Assembly: GCF_002355475.1 (NCBI RefSeq)
Contig: NZ_AP014862.1
Coordinates: forward strand, 3,596,001-3,660,000
Length of the DNA stretch: 64,000 nt
Source of the DNA: Pseudomonas furukawaii
GTDB lineage: Bacteria > Pseudomonadota > Gammaproteobacteria > Pseudomonadales > Pseudomonadaceae
Direction: 5' to 3'
In this document: positions 43,082-53,552 of the stretch, in pieces
Numbering within the stretch: position 1 is the stretch's first letter
Layout of the letters: each line of letters starts with the position of its first letter
Program-made: the position numbers and the translations under genes
The notes under the pieces: model-generated
The model's input: only the letters and a program-made list of their open reading frames with translations
What the model was told of the DNA's origin: nothing
The model's database searches: none

Positions 43082-45454
43082 ATGCACAGTCACGAGCCTG
43101 CGCACTCACGCACACCCGCCGGGAAGGACACCTCGGCCGTCGAGGTGAAAGACCCGGTATGCGGGATGGTGGTCAGTGCAGACAGCCCCCACCGACTGCA
43201 GCACGCCGGGAATACCTACCGGTTCTGCAGCGAAAAGTGCCTGTCGAAGTTCAGGGCCGAACCGGAACGCTATGGCACAGGCACAGGCACAGGCACAGGT
43301 GCGGACGCGGTGAGTCCAGCGTCCGTTGCGAGCGCTACCTGGTACACCTGCCCGATGCACCCTGAAGTCCGCCAAGCGGGGCCTGGAGTCTGTCCGAAGT
43401 GCGGCATGACCCTGGAGCCCGAACTACCGGAACTGGAGCAGGAGGAGAACCCCGAGCTCAGGGACTTTTCCCGGCGCTTCTGGGGGACCCTGCCGCTGAC
43501 CGGCATCGTCACGCTGCTGGCCATGGGCGGACATGCCTTGAACCTGTTCCACGGCGCCATGCAGAACTGGGTCGAACTGGTGATCGCGAGTCCGGTCGTG
43601 CTCTGGGCTGGGTGGCCCTTCTACGTTCGCGGAGTGCGCTCGGTGATCCAGCGCAGTCCCAACATGTGGACGCTGATCGGCCTCGGGACTTCCGCCGCCT
43701 ATCTCTACAGCGTCGTGGCCACCCTGGCACCGGCGGCCTTCCCGGCGAACTTCATGATGGAAGGCCGCATCGGCGTCTACTTCGAGGCTGCGGCCGTCAT
43801 CATTTCACTCACCCTGCTGGGGCAGATGCTCGAACTCAAGGCGCGCTCGCAGACCTCCGCCGCCATCAAGGCCCTGCTGGGCCTGGCGCCCCGAACGGCG
43901 CGACGGATCAACGCCGACGGCAGCGAAGAGGACATCCCCCTGAGTCACGTGCACCCGGGTGACCGGCTGCGCGTCCGCCCAGGCGAAAAGGTTCCGGTCG
44001 ACGGCCTGGTCCTGCAGGGTGAGAGCGCCGTCGACGAGTCAATGCTGACGGGCGAGCCCATTCCGGTACTGAAACGGCCCGAGGACACCGTGATAGGCGC
44101 CACCCTCAACACCCACGGCAGCCTGGTGGTGCAAGCACAGAAAGTCGGCTCGGCGACCGTCCTCGCGCAGATCGTCCAGATGGTCGTGCAGGCGCAGCGC
44201 TCGAAGGCCCCCATGCAGCGACTGGCTGACGTGATCGCCGGCTATTTCGTACTGGTCGTCATCGCCATCGCGATTCTGACCCTGTTCCTATGGGGCCTCT
44301 GGGGACCGACGCCCGGATGGGTGTTCGGCCTGATCAATGCGGTGGCGGTGCTGATCATCGCCTGCCCCTGCGCACTTGGCCTGGCGACCCCCATGTCGGT
44401 GATGGTGGCTACCGGCAAGGCTGCCGGCAGCGGAGTGCTGTTCCGCGATGCTGCGGCCATCGAGAACCTGCGCCGGATCGATACCCTGATTGTCGACAAG
44501 ACCGGCACCCTTACCGAAGGTCGGCCGTCCTTCCAGGGCCTTGAGGTGGCCCCCGGATTCACTGCCAGGGACGTGCTGCGGCTGGCCGCCAGCCTGGACC
44601 AGGGCAGCGAGCATCCCCTGGCGCATGCCATCGTGGAGCAGGCCCGCGCAGAGGGCCTGGCGTTGAGCGCAGTGGAGGCGTTCGAGAGCGCCTCCGGGAT
44701 CGGAGTGCGCGGACGCGTAGAGGGACGGACCCTGCTGCTGGGCAATACCGCGCTGCTGGAGGAAGCGGGCGTGCCCTGTGAAGCCCTGCGGGAGAGGGCC
44801 GAACAGCTACGCAGCGATGGGGCGAGCATCATCTACCTGGCGGTGGATGGCACGGCAGCCGGCCTGCTGGCCGTGGCCGACCCGATCAAGCCGACCTCCC
44901 GGCAAGCCGTCGAGCGCCTTCAGGCCGTAGGCGTCCGGGTCATCATGGCGACCGGCGACGGGCCGACGACAGCGCGTGCGGTGGCTCGCCAGCTCGGCAT
45001 CGAGGAGGTGCATGGCGAGGTCAGGCCACAGGACAAGGAGCGCCTTGTCGCCGCGCTGCAGCAGGAGGGACGCCGGGTGGCGATGGCCGGAGACGGCATC
45101 AACGACGCACCGGCCCTGGCGCGCGCCGATGTCGGCATCGCCATGGGTACCGGCACTGATGTCGCGATGAACAGCGCGCAGATCACCCTGGTCAAGGGCG
45201 ACCTGCTCGGCATTCTCCGCGCCCGCAGCCTCTCCATGGCGACCGTACGCAACATGCACCAGAACCTCGCCTTCGCCTTTGCCTACAACGCCATGGGTAT
45301 TCCGCTGGCGGCCGGGCTGTTCTACCCGCTGACCGGGCACCTGCTGTCGCCGATGGTGGCGGCGCTGGCCATGAGCGTGAGTTCGGCATCGGTCGTCTTC
45401 AACGCGCTGCGCCTGCGCAAGGCTTCGCTCGGCGACCAGGTCCGACAGGCTTGA
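43082..45454 (+). CDS. copA: Copper-exporting P1B-type ATPase with YHS and HMBD N-terminal domains
   Basis: 790 residues. In place of the usual HMA domain the N-terminus carries a YHS-like metal domain (about 20-65; [16 protein letters not shown]) and a heavy-metal-binding domain (about 86-112; [15 protein letters not shown]), joined by a Thr-Gly repeat linker. The transmembrane metal site CPC is at 428-430, phosphorylated D472 lies in DKTGTLTEG, and [16 protein letters not shown] forms the hinge. It exports Cu(I) across the inner membrane. Three bases separate it from the DUF2933 gene, and its stop overlaps a CueR-type promoter. Confidence 0.95.
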   Translation: MHSHEPAHSRTPAGKDTSAVEVKDPVCGMVVSADSPHRLQHAGNTYRFCSEKCLSKFRAEPERYGTGTGTGTGADAVSPASVASATWYTCPMHPEVRQAGPGVCPKCGMTLEPELPELEQEENPELRDFSRRFWGTLPLTGIVTLLAMGGHALNLFHGAMQNWVELVIASPVVLWAGWPFYVRGVRSVIQRSPNMWTLIGLGTSAAYLYSVVATLAPAAFPANFMMEGRIGVYFEAAAVIISLTLLGQMLELKARSQTSAAIKALLGLAPRTARRINADGSEEDIPLSHVHPGDRLRVRPGEKVPVDGLVLQGESAVDESMLTGEPIPVLKRPEDTVIGATLNTHGSLVVQAQKVGSATVLAQIVQMVVQAQRSKAPMQRLADVIAGYFVLVVIAIAILTLFLWGLWGPTPGWVFGLINAVAVLIIACPCALGLATPMSVMVATGKAAGSGVLFRDAAAIENLRRIDTLIVDKTGTLTEGRPSFQGLEVAPGFTARDVLRLAASLDQGSEHPLAHAIVEQARAEGLALSAVEAFESASGIGVRGRVEGRTLLLGNTALLEEAGVPCEALRERAEQLRSDGASIIYLAVDGTAAGLLAVADPIKPTSRQAVERLQAVGVRVIMATGDGPTTARAVARQLGIEEVHGEVRPQDKERLVAALQQEGRRVAMAGDGINDAPALARADVGIAMGTGTDVAMNSAQITLVKGDLLGILRARSLSMATVRNMHQNLAFAFAYNAMGIPLAAGLFYPLTGHLLSPMVAALAMSVSSASVVFNALRLRKASLGDQVRQA
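43274..43299 (+). repeat. In-frame hexanucleotide repeat in copA
   Basis: GGCACA occurs four times in a row followed by GG, coding for alternating Thr-Gly between the YHS and heavy-metal-binding domains. Slippage would add or remove two residues without a frameshift. Confidence 0.85.
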
Positions 45455-45481
45455 CCTTGCCACCATGGCAAGGTCGAAGAT
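45451..45481 (+). promoter_or_regulatory. MerR/CueR-type metal-responsive promoter
   Basis: TTGACC (-35, 45451-45456), a 19-base spacer and GAAGAT (-10, 45476-45481). The spacer holds a perfect dyad ACCTTGCC-ACCAT-GGCAAGGT (45454-45474). Over-long spacers with an 8-base dyad are the signature of MerR-family activators; ACCTTGCC arms fit CueR-like copper sensors. It overlaps the copA stop codon (45452-45454) and would drive the HMA gene 70 bases downstream. No cueR gene lies in the window. Confidence 0.8.
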
Positions 45482-45551
45482 GAATTCAGGTCCCACGCCG
45501 GGTCAGCCGGTGTCTTGGGTAGAGAAGTTTACTCGCTGAGGAGTCGCCAGG

Positions 45552-45809
45552 ATGAAAAGTATCGAACTGCGGGTTGAAGGCGTGAGCTGTGCTTCCTGTG
45601 TTCGCCACGTGAATGCCGCGTTGGCGTCGGTCGCCGGAGTGACCGAGGTATCGGTCGACCTTGCGGCGGGCCGGGTGCGCGTCGGCGGCGACGCCGATGC
45701 CCGGTCGCTGCTGGCCGCCCTGCAGGACGCAGGCTACCCGGCCAGACGCGAGGCCCCGGAGGACGTCGGAACGCAGGGCTGCGGCGGCAGTTCCTGCTGC
45801 TGTCACTGA
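45552..45809 (+). CDS. HMA-domain copper chaperone with Cys-rich tail
   Basis: 85 residues, preceded by GAGGAGTCGCC. A ferredoxin-like heavy-metal-associated domain (1-67) has the metal motif at C13-C16 (GVSCASCVRHV). The tail ends GCGGSSCCCH with four cysteines and a His, which could hold another metal ion or receive it. It is transcribed from the CueR-type promoter at 45451. It likely hands Cu(I) to the CopA next door, which has no HMA domain of its own. Confidence 0.88.
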   Translation: MKSIELRVEGVSCASCVRHVNAALASVAGVTEVSVDLAAGRVRVGGDADARSLLAALQDAGYPARREAPEDVGTQGCGGSSCCCH

Positions 45810-45957
45810 ATGCAGGATGCTTCTTCCCCAGCGACGCCGGGCCGCGTCGGGGCTGTTTCGAGCGGGATTACCACACTATCGGCCAGGTGCGATGACAACA
45901 CGAAGGCGCCTGGCGAGATTGGCCGGCACTGATGAATAACCACTGGGAGGCGTCGCC

Positions 45958-46419
45958 ATGGGTGCGCTGGAGAACCGCGTTCCACCGCTGCTGGTAGCGG
46001 GTCTGATCGCCCTGCTGATGGGCTTCGCGGCCAACTGGCTGCCGCGCCTCGAGCTGGTGTGGGCAGGACGGCTGGCAACCGCCTTGCCGGTACTGTTCCT
46101 GGGGCTCGCCGTGTGCGTGGCCGGCGTGCTGTCGTTTCGCCGCGCACGCACCACGGTCAATCCGCTACAGCCACAGCAGGCGTCTTCGCTGGTGGAGGCC
46201 GGCATCTACCGGTACAGCCGCAATCCCATGTACCTGGGCTTCGCCCTCATCCTGGCAGCCTGGGCGCTGGCCCTGGCATCGCCCCTTGCCCTGTTGGGCG
46301 TGCTGATCTTCGTGCTGTACATGAACCGCTTCCAGATCGCTCCTGAAGAACGGGCGCTCGAAGCGCTGTTCGGCGAAGCCTTCGATTGCTACCGCGCCCG
46401 GGTGCGTCGCTGGCTGTAA
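45958..46419 (+). CDS. Isoprenylcysteine carboxylmethyltransferase-like membrane protein
   Basis: 153 residues with four predicted transmembrane segments (about 11-27, 38-60, 88-105 and 106-122). The ICMT/PEMT signature GIYRYSRNPMYLGF lies around residues 80-95, and the end (APEERALEALFGEAFDCYRARVRRWL) is typical of these S-adenosylmethionine-dependent methyltransferases. The substrate in bacteria is usually unknown. GGGAGG precedes the ATG. It is commonly found near metal-resistance genes. Confidence 0.88.
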   Translation: MGALENRVPPLLVAGLIALLMGFAANWLPRLELVWAGRLATALPVLFLGLAVCVAGVLSFRRARTTVNPLQPQQASSLVEAGIYRYSRNPMYLGFALILAAWALALASPLALLGVLIFVLYMNRFQIAPEERALEALFGEAFDCYRARVRRWL

Positions 46420-46491
46420 GCACGGGGCGCTCCCCGGAGGGCGCATCAGGTGAGTGCATGGGTCAAGGCGGAGGCTCGCCGAGTAGAGGAT

Positions 46492-47166
46492 TCAGGACGC
46501 CGCCAGTTCGTTTGGTGTGAAACGCTCGCTCGCGTCCATCCGCACACCGCGCAGGTGCGCGGTTTCCTGGTGGTAGTCGTAGAGCGGCTCGGCGAAGTAG
46601 CTGATCAGCAGGGTACGACGACGAGCGCCGAGGAGGTTGAGGCTGCCGCCATGAACCAGATCGACGTCGAGCACCAGGATGTCGCCCGCAGCGCCTGCTA
46701 GCTGCACCGAGCGGGATTCATCGTTGAAGTCGAAGGGCGGCTCGTCCGGTACGGGCCGGTGGCTGCCAGGGACGATGCGGGTGGCGCCATTGTCGGGGCC
46801 ATAGTCGTCGAGGAACGCCAGGGCGATGGCCATGTCGCCGGGGCGCTGGGCCGACAGGTCGCGGTGCAGCCGCTGGTGACCGCCACCCGCAAGCGGCTCG
46901 CGCCCTTCGACCTGAGCGAGGAAGAAGCGCTCGCCAATGAGTGCTCCCACCACCGCCAGCAGCGCCGGCAGGCGACACACCGCCTGCACCCCGGGATCGA
47001 GGTCCAGCATCGAGTGGCGCCAGTCCATGCCACGGGGCACGGGCCATTGGCTCGACGGCTTGACGCCCGCATCGAACACGGCGCGAAGCTCATCCAGACT
47101 CTCGGCCGGTATGGCCTGGCGGAGCAGCGCATAGCCGTCACTGTGGACCTGCTGGCGTTCGATCAT
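46492..47166 (-). CDS. Phytanoyl-CoA dioxygenase-like Fe(II)/2-oxoglutarate oxygenase
   Basis: 224 residues from ATG 47166 (GAGGACGCC upstream); the longer open frame upstream is not credible coding sequence. The iron triad is H101-R-D103 in LHRDLS and H172 in VDLVHGGS, and R182/R183 nearby can hold 2-oxoglutarate. Such enzymes hydroxylate small molecules, for example ectoine or phytanoyl-CoA. No substrate clue lies in the neighbourhood. It is a single gene. Confidence 0.85.
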   Translation of the reverse strand: MIERQQVHSDGYALLRQAIPAESLDELRAVFDAGVKPSSQWPVPRGMDWRHSMLDLDPGVQAVCRLPALLAVVGALIGERFFLAQVEGREPLAGGGHQRLHRDLSAQRPGDMAIALAFLDDYGPDNGATRIVPGSHRPVPDEPPFDFNDESRSVQLAGAAGDILVLDVDLVHGGSLNLLGARRRTLLISYFAEPLYDYHQETAHLRGVRMDASERFTPNELAAS

Positions 47167-47661
47167 GGCGTCCTCGATTTCCCTGTCAGAGACGTGTTTT
47201 AGCAGAGCGGGCCGGCGAAGAGTGGGTGATTCAGCGACAAGCAGGTCGATTGGGTGAACCGGGTGCGCAGCCGGACGGATCGACTCCAGGGCGGCCAGGA
47301 CCTGCAATCCGTGCGCACCGATCGGGATGAAAGGCATGGCGCTTTCGCAGATATGTCCTACACCTGTAAGCATGGAAGAACGACGAACGATCGAAAGGAG
47401 TCGACAGGCGGTATCCCGCCCACGTCCCCCTGTTCCTGATCCGATTCCTCTCTCCAGTCCTCATTCCCGGCGTATCGACGGGGCCTGAACCTGCTCGTTC
47501 GTCTGGCGCCGCCAAGGAGGTGCAGCACGCCCTACCGAGTTCCACCGTGAAGCCGGTCCCGGCCATAGTGCCGAGCCCCGGGCCAAGAAGAAGAAGGAAG
47601 CCCTGGTCGGGCGGGCAGGTCCCGAACGGTGCCAGGCGTTTCGCAATCAAGGAGATGATCG
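47167..47661. other. Divergent intergenic region
   Basis: 495 bases between the oxygenase and the secreted CMSCH protein. No coding frame of normal composition was found. AAGGAGATGATCG at its right end is the ribosome binding site of the next gene. I see no clear repeat or operator. Confidence 0.45.
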
Positions 47662-49011
47662 ATGAACCAGCCTCAAGGAACGCTTGCCGGATTGGCCATG
47701 ACGGCCACCCTCCTCTCTGCCGCCGCCCAGGCGGGCACCTACCCGGACTATGGCTACGCGCCGCCGGACAGCTACAAGGGCCCCACCTTCACACTCAGCC
47801 AGAGTTACCCCGCCACGCCTCCCAAGGACGGGCTGCCGGCCTTCTTCAAGCAGTTGCCAGCCAAGCCGGACAACAACTTCGAGACTTGGCGCGCCTACAT
47901 GGACGCGGTGAAGGACTACTGCCTGGAAGGCAACGTGGAAGCCGACTGGTACGTGGAGAACAACAAGGTACGCGACTGGTATCACATGCCGTGGCAACAC
48001 TATGGGCCGCTGGGTCGCGAGGGCATCCACGGCATGACCAAGGAAGCGCAGATCCAGTCCAGGCAGTTGGCGAGCACCCAGGTCGCCACCGGCCAGACCT
48101 ACGCGGTGGGCATCTACAACGATATCGGTGCCTACACCATCGGCCAGGTGTGGAAGGACCCGCAGAGCCCGGACCCGAGCTACACCTCCAAGCCCAACAG
48201 CTTTGCCAACGGCACCGTGGTGTGCAAGGCGCTGTTCGCGGACATCGACCGCAGCACCGTGCCCTTCCTGGTGAACCCGGTCCTCTGGACGGGCTATATC
48301 ACCGAGACCTTCCAGTCGGCCAACCGCACGGTGCGGGACGTGGCGCTGATCCAGATGGACATCGCCGTGCGTGATACACGCATCAGCGACACCGGCTGGA
48401 TCTTCGGCACCTTCCAGTACAACGGCGAGAAGACCGGCAAACCCGGTTGGGACAACCTGGTGCCGGTGGGGATCATGTGGGGCAACGACCCGGAGGTGAC
48501 CAGCAACGACTTCACCAACCCGCAGCCGACGGAAACCCGGATCAACCCCGCGCTGAAACAGACCGCCATCAACGCCAACACCGAGGAGCTGCCGCCCACG
48601 CACCTGGGCTGGAACGGTCGCCTCAACGGCCCGGTGGACAACCCGAACAGCGCCTGCATGAGCTGCCACATGACGGCCGAGTCGCCGCAGCTGGCGATCA
48701 TGAACCCGCTGTTCCAGGCCGATCCGCCGCCGGTGGGCTCGCCGGATTGGATGAAGTGGTTCCAGAACATCCCCGCCGGCCAGCCGTTCACCCCGGGCAC
48801 CCGCAGCACCGACTACAGCCTGCAGATGTCGGGTGGCCTGGTGAATTTCTACCAGTGGAAGTGCGACATGAGTGGCATCTACGCGGACGGCTCCAACGCC
48901 TGCGCGAAAGTCGCCAGCATGAAGCTGAAGATGGCCCGGCCGAGCGACACCGCGCCCCAGGACGCACCGCGCGTCATGCGTGATCCGAGCCTGGAGCAGT
49001 TGTTGGAGTGA
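47662..49011 (+). CDS. Secreted protein of unknown family with one CxxCH haem-type motif
   Basis: 449 residues with a signal peptide (cleavage about residue 24, AAAQA-GT). The mature protein is rich in Trp, Tyr, Asn and Pro. Recognisable blocks are DWYHMPWQHYGPLGREGIHG (106-125) and one c-type haem motif C332-MSC335-H336, in NSACMSCHMTAES. Four other cysteines (YCLEG, VVCKA, WKCDM, ACAKV) could form two disulfides. It is likely a periplasmic or exported monohaem protein, but I know no function. It is a single gene with a good ribosome binding site. Confidence 0.82.
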   Translation: MNQPQGTLAGLAMTATLLSAAAQAGTYPDYGYAPPDSYKGPTFTLSQSYPATPPKDGLPAFFKQLPAKPDNNFETWRAYMDAVKDYCLEGNVEADWYVENNKVRDWYHMPWQHYGPLGREGIHGMTKEAQIQSRQLASTQVATGQTYAVGIYNDIGAYTIGQVWKDPQSPDPSYTSKPNSFANGTVVCKALFADIDRSTVPFLVNPVLWTGYITETFQSANRTVRDVALIQMDIAVRDTRISDTGWIFGTFQYNGEKTGKPGWDNLVPVGIMWGNDPEVTSNDFTNPQPTETRINPALKQTAINANTEELPPTHLGWNGRLNGPVDNPNSACMSCHMTAESPQLAIMNPLFQADPPPVGSPDWMKWFQNIPAGQPFTPGTRSTDYSLQMSGGLVNFYQWKCDMSGIYADGSNACAKVASMKLKMARPSDTAPQDAPRVMRDPSLEQLLE

Positions 49012-49162
49012 TCCGCCGTTCCCCTCCGGGCACACCGCGCCCGGAGGGCTCTGGTCTGGCCGGTGGACAGGGCGCCGTCCCGAGGTGCGTCCTGCGCACC
49101 TCGATGGGTTTCACTGCGCTCTGCGCCATCCTGCGAGAGGCACCTTGCCGCGCGGGGTGCGG

Positions 49163-50071
49163 CTAGAAGATCGACCAGCCAATGCGCTCTGAGAGTTTCT
49201 CCAGGGCGGCCATGCCGGCCAAGGAGTTGCCGGCCTCGTTGAGTTCCGGCGACCAGACGCAGACGGTGAAACGGCCCGGCACCACGGCGACTATGCCGCC
49301 GCCGACGCCGCTCTTGCCCGGCAGGCCGACGCGGTAGGCGAAGTTGCCGGCTTCGTCGTAGAGGCCGCTGGTGGCCATGATGGCGTTGAGCTGCTTGGCC
49401 TGGCGCGGGGAGAGGATGCGTTCGCCGTCGTGGGGGCTGACGCCGTCGTTGGCGAGGAAGCTGAAGGCCAGGGCCAGGTCGGCGCAGCTCATCCGCAGGG
49501 CGCAATGGTGGAAGTAGCTGTGCAGCACAGCTTCCACGTCGTTGTGGAAGTTGCCGAAGGATTGCATCAGGTAGGCCATGGCGGCGTTGCGGGCGCGGTG
49601 CTGGTACTCCGAGCGAGCCACCACTTCATCGGACACCACGTGGGGATTGCCCGACAGGCGGCGGACGAAATCGCGCATGGAGAGGCAGGGCGCGGCGAAG
49701 CGGGATTCGTTGATGTCGCAGATGACCAGGGCGCCGGCGTTGATGAAGGGGTTGCGCGGCACGCCCCGCTCGAACTCCAGCTGGACCAGGGAATTGAAGG
49801 GCTGCCCGGAGGGTTCGTGGCCCAGGCGCTCCCAGATGGACTCGCCGGAGTGCTGGATGGCCTGCACCAGGCTGAACACCTTGGAGATGCTCTGGATGGA
49901 GAACGGGGTGCGGCCGTCACCGGCACTGTAGAGCTCGCCGTCATTGCTGTAGACGGCGATGCCCAACTGGTCCGGGGCGACACAGGAGAGCGCGGGGATG
50001 TAGCTGGCGACCTTGCCCTGGCCGATCAGGGGCCGGACTTCGTCGAGGATGTCGTTCAACAGCTCTTGCAT
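49163..50071 (-). CDS. glsA: Glutaminase
   Basis: 302 residues, the usual length. The serine-dependent active site is S61-IS-K64 in [12 protein letters not shown], with [10 protein letters not shown] around residue 106, [16 protein letters not shown] with the conserved Asn, and [12 protein letters not shown] near the C-terminus. It hydrolyses glutamine to glutamate and ammonia in the cytoplasm. It lies 79 bases after kdpE on the same strand, and as I recall the same neighbour order occurs in P. aeruginosa. It may share the kdp transcript or have its own promoter. Confidence 0.95.
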   Translation of the reverse strand: MQELLNDILDEVRPLIGQGKVASYIPALSCVAPDQLGIAVYSNDGELYSAGDGRTPFSIQSISKVFSLVQAIQHSGESIWERLGHEPSGQPFNSLVQLEFERGVPRNPFINAGALVICDINESRFAAPCLSMRDFVRRLSGNPHVVSDEVVARSEYQHRARNAAMAYLMQSFGNFHNDVEAVLHSYFHHCALRMSCADLALAFSFLANDGVSPHDGERILSPRQAKQLNAIMATSGLYDEAGNFAYRVGLPGKSGVGGGIVAVVPGRFTVCVWSPELNEAGNSLAGMAALEKLSERIGWSIF

Positions 50072-50150
50072 GCTGGTCCTTCCGATTGCGGGCGTCTGCT
50101 GCGCCCATGGTCCTCTGGACGCCCGCCGGGACCGTCACGACACAGCCCGT

Positions 50151-50843
50151 TCAGGCCTCCTTGAGTCGGTAGCCGACACCCGCCTCGGTGACGATGAAGC
50201 GGGGGTTGGCCGGGTCGTCCCCGAGCTTCTGCCGCAGGTGCCCCACCACCACGCGCAGGTAGTGGGTGTCTTCGACGTGGGTCGGCCCCCAGATGTCCTT
50301 GAGCAGTTGCTGCTGGGTCACCACCCGCCCGAGGTGCCGCGCCAGTTGGGCGAGCACGGCGTACTCCTTGCGGGTCAGGGCCACCTCTTCGCCGTCGAGG
50401 GTGACGCGGCGGTAGGCGAAGTCGAGGCGCAGCGGGCCGCTGGCGATGCTGGCCTCCTGCTGTTCGCCGGGGCCGGCCTGGCGCAGCAGCACCCGCACCC
50501 GGGCGAGGAACTCCTGGATGCCGAAGGGCTTGGTCACGTAATCGTTGGCGCCACGGTCCAGGGCGAGCACCTTTTCCCCCTCGCTGGCCCGCACGGACAG
50601 CACCAGCACGGGAACCTGCGACCATTCCCGCAGTTCTTGCAGCACCTGCTGGCCGTCCATGTCCGGCAGTCCCAGGTCGAGCACCACCAGGTCGGGCCGG
50701 GCCAGCGCGGCCTGCTCCAGCCCTTCGCGGCCATTGGCGCCCTCCAGCACCCGGTAGCCCTGGGCGCTGAGGCTGATGCGCAGGAACTTGCGGATCTGCG
50801 CCTCGTCATCGATGACCAGGATGGTCGGTTGGTTGGTTGTCAT
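50151..50843 (-). CDS. kdpE: KdpE response regulator
   Basis: 230 residues from ATG 50843, the normal KdpE length; an ATG at 50879 would add 12 residues. A receiver domain with phosphorylated D56 (LVVLDLGLPDMDG) is followed by an OmpR-type winged helix (about 130-228; LTRKEYAVLAQLARHLGRVV). It activates kdpFABC when potassium is scarce. The gene lies 60 bases after kdpD. Confidence 0.96.
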   Translation of the reverse strand: MTTNQPTILVIDDEAQIRKFLRISLSAQGYRVLEGANGREGLEQAALARPDLVVLDLGLPDMDGQQVLQELREWSQVPVLVLSVRASEGEKVLALDRGANDYVTKPFGIQEFLARVRVLLRQAGPGEQQEASIASGPLRLDFAYRRVTLDGEEVALTRKEYAVLAQLARHLGRVVTQQQLLKDIWGPTHVEDTHYLRVVVGHLRQKLGDDPANPRFIVTEAGVGYRLKEA

Positions 50844-50903
50844 GGGCAGGTCGTCAAATCCGTTGTCATCTCGGTGCATTGTCCATCTGTATGCGAACGA
50901 AGG

Positions 50904-53552
50904 TCACTCTTCCTCCAGCCTGGGCTGCGGGTGCAGCGGCAGGTGCAGGGTCAGGGTGGCGCCGCGCCCTTCCAGCCCCTCGCCGACGCTGACGCGGCCG
51001 CCGTGGGCGCCGACCATGCCCTGGCAGATGGCGAGGCCGAGGCCGGTGCCCTGCCCGCCCCGGTCACCTCGGGCGGCGGTGTAGAACATGTCGAAGATGC
51101 GCTCGCGCTCCTCGGGCGGGATCCCGGGCCCCTGGTCGCTGACGGCGAAGCGTAGTTCCTCGTCATCCGCTTCCACCAGCACCCGCAGGCGGCCCCGGCT
51201 GGGAGAGAAGCGCGCGGCGTTTTCCAGCACGTTCACCAGGGCCTGTTCGATCAGCGCGGCGTGGACGTAAAGCAGCGGCAAGGCGTCGGGCACCCGGGTT
51301 TCCACGTTGAGCGGCGCCAGCACCGGACGCAGGCGTTGCAAGGCGCTGGCGACTATGTCACCCGGCGCCACCCAGTCGCGGGCGAGCTTGAGGCCGCCGT
51401 GGCCGAGGCGGGTCATGTCCAGCAGGTTCTGGATGTAGCGGTCCAGGCGCTCGGCCTCGTCGCGGGTGCCCTCCAGCAGTTCGCGGCGGTCCTCCAGGGG
51501 GATGGCTTCACCGAGCGCCAGCAGGCTGTCGATGGAGCCGCGCATGGCGGTGAGCGGGGTGCGCAGGTCGTGGGAGACCGAGGCCAGCAAGGCGCTGCGC
51601 AATTGCTCGGTTTCGCCATGCAGGCGCGCCGCTTCCAGTTCCTCGGCGAGCTGGGCGCGGGCCAGGGCCTGGGCCAGGGGCTGGCCGAGGGCAGCGAGCA
51701 GCCGCCGCCGGCTGGCGGGCAGCGGCGCTTCGTCCCGGGGGCTGACGCCCAGCAGCACCAGCGGGCCCTCCTCCGCGGACAGCGGCAGCCACCACCAGCG
51801 ACCGCCCGGCAGGGTGTCGGTGCCGAGGCCGGCGGGCTGGTCGTGCTGCCAGGACCATTCCGCCGCCGCGCGCTCCTGGTCGACCAGCAGGCGCTGCACG
51901 CCCGCTTCCACCTTCCACACGCCGTCGCGGCCACGGGACAGCAGGCAGATCTCCAGGTCGCTCCAGGCGCCGAACTGCTGGGCGGCGACGTTGAGCACCG
52001 CCTGGCGGTCGGTGGCGGCGGTGAGCTTGCGCGACAGGTCGAGCAGCTGGCCGGTCTCCACCTGGGTGTCTCGCAGGGCTTCCAGCTGCCGCCGCTGGCG
52101 CGAGGCCAGGTTGCCGGTGAGCGCGGCCATGAGCAGGAAAAACAGCAGGGTGAGGACGTCTTCCTGGCGGGCGATGGTCAGGGAGAGCGTGGGCGGGATG
52201 AAGAGGAAGTCGTAGGCGAGGAAGGTCAGGCCCGCGCAGAGCAGCGCTGGCCCCAGGCTGCTGCGCACCGCCACCAGCAGCACGGCGGCGAGGAACACCA
52301 GGGAGATGTTGGGCAGCGCCAGCATGTGGGACAGGGCCCAGGCCAGGGCGGCGGCGGCCACGGCGGCGACCACCGCCAGGCCATAGTCCAGCAGGCGCGC
52401 GCCCTGCCGCGCCCGGGGGCTGGGCGGCCGGGCATCGACCTCGGTATCCAGCACACTGATTTCCAGCCCCTGTGCCAGGTTCAGCAGGCGTTCCGCCAGG
52501 CCCCGGCCGAACAGCCGCCGACGCAGGCGCAAGCGACTGCGGCCCACCAGCAGCAGGCTGGCCCGCCGTGCCTCGGCGTGCTGCACCAGGGCCCGTGCCA
52601 CCGAATCCTCCCGCAGGGTGACCACTTCGCCGCCCAGGCGCTCGGCCAGCTGCTGGGCCGCCTGGAGGCGCGCCCGCACGTCTTCGGAACGGGCGCCGCC
52701 GGTGTCCACATGGACCACCGACCAGGGCAGGTGGCGTCGCTGGGCGACGAGGCTGGCATGGCGGATCAGCCGCTCGGCCTGATGGTCGCCATCGATGCCC
52801 ACCAGCAGCCGGCCGCGCACGGCGGGAGCGTCCAGCCCCCGCTGGCGATAGCGCCGGTTGAGGTCGGCGTCTACCCGCGCGGCGGCGGTCTGCATGGCCA
52901 GCTCGCGCAGGGCGGTGAGGTTGGTCTGGGAGAAGAAGGCATCGATGGCGGCGCGGGCCTGCTCGGGCACGTAGACCTTGCCTTCCCGCAGGCGCTCCAG
53001 CAGTTCCCGGGGCGGCAGGTCGATGAGGAGGATCTCGTCGGCCTCCTGCAGCACCCAGTCGGGCAGGGTTTCGCGGACCTGCACGCCGGTGATGTCGCGC
53101 ACCTGGTCGTTGAGGGCTTCCAGGTGCTGGACGTTGACGGTGGTGTAGACGTCGATGCCTGCTTCGAGCAGTTCCTGCACGTCCTGCCAGCGCTTGGCGT
53201 GGCGACTGCCGGGGGCGTTGCTGTGGGCCAGTTCGTCCACCAGCACCAGCTTCGGTGGCCGGGCGAGGATGCCGTCCAGGTCCATTTCGGTGAGCTGCAT
53301 GCCGCGGTAGTCGGTGCGCCGCAGCGGTTGTTGCGGCAGCCCGGCAAGCAGGGCCTCGGTTTCCGCGCGGCCGTGGGTTTCCACCACGCCAACGCGCAGG
53401 TCGACGCCCTGGCGCAACTGCGCCTGGGCGGCCTGGAGCATGGCGTAGGTCTTGCCTACGCCGGGTGCGGCGCCGAGGAAGACTTTCAGCCGGCCACGGC
53501 CCGTTCGGGCGACATCGGCCAGCAGCGCGTCGGCGCGCAGGGCATCACTCAT
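50904..53552 (-). CDS. kdpD: KdpD sensor histidine kinase
   Basis: 882 residues. The N-terminal KdpD domain has Walker [10 protein letters not shown] (27-35), a Usp-like domain (about 245-370), four transmembrane segments (about 390-490), GAF-like linker, and a kinase core with phosphorylated H661 in [11 protein letters not shown] and the [13 protein letters not shown]-lid. It senses K+ limitation and controls KdpE. It overlaps kdpC by four bases. Confidence 0.96.
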   Translation of the reverse strand: MSDALRADALLADVARTGRGRLKVFLGAAPGVGKTYAMLQAAQAQLRQGVDLRVGVVETHGRAETEALLAGLPQQPLRRTDYRGMQLTEMDLDGILARPPKLVLVDELAHSNAPGSRHAKRWQDVQELLEAGIDVYTTVNVQHLEALNDQVRDITGVQVRETLPDWVLQEADEILLIDLPPRELLERLREGKVYVPEQARAAIDAFFSQTNLTALRELAMQTAAARVDADLNRRYRQRGLDAPAVRGRLLVGIDGDHQAERLIRHASLVAQRRHLPWSVVHVDTGGARSEDVRARLQAAQQLAERLGGEVVTLREDSVARALVQHAEARRASLLLVGRSRLRLRRRLFGRGLAERLLNLAQGLEISVLDTEVDARPPSPRARQGARLLDYGLAVVAAVAAAALAWALSHMLALPNISLVFLAAVLLVAVRSSLGPALLCAGLTFLAYDFLFIPPTLSLTIARQEDVLTLLFFLLMAALTGNLASRQRRQLEALRDTQVETGQLLDLSRKLTAATDRQAVLNVAAQQFGAWSDLEICLLSRGRDGVWKVEAGVQRLLVDQERAAAEWSWQHDQPAGLGTDTLPGGRWWWLPLSAEEGPLVLLGVSPRDEAPLPASRRRLLAALGQPLAQALARAQLAEELEAARLHGETEQLRSALLASVSHDLRTPLTAMRGSIDSLLALGEAIPLEDRRELLEGTRDEAERLDRYIQNLLDMTRLGHGGLKLARDWVAPGDIVASALQRLRPVLAPLNVETRVPDALPLLYVHAALIEQALVNVLENAARFSPSRGRLRVLVEADDEELRFAVSDQGPGIPPEERERIFDMFYTAARGDRGGQGTGLGLAICQGMVGAHGGRVSVGEGLEGRGATLTLHLPLHPQPRLEEE

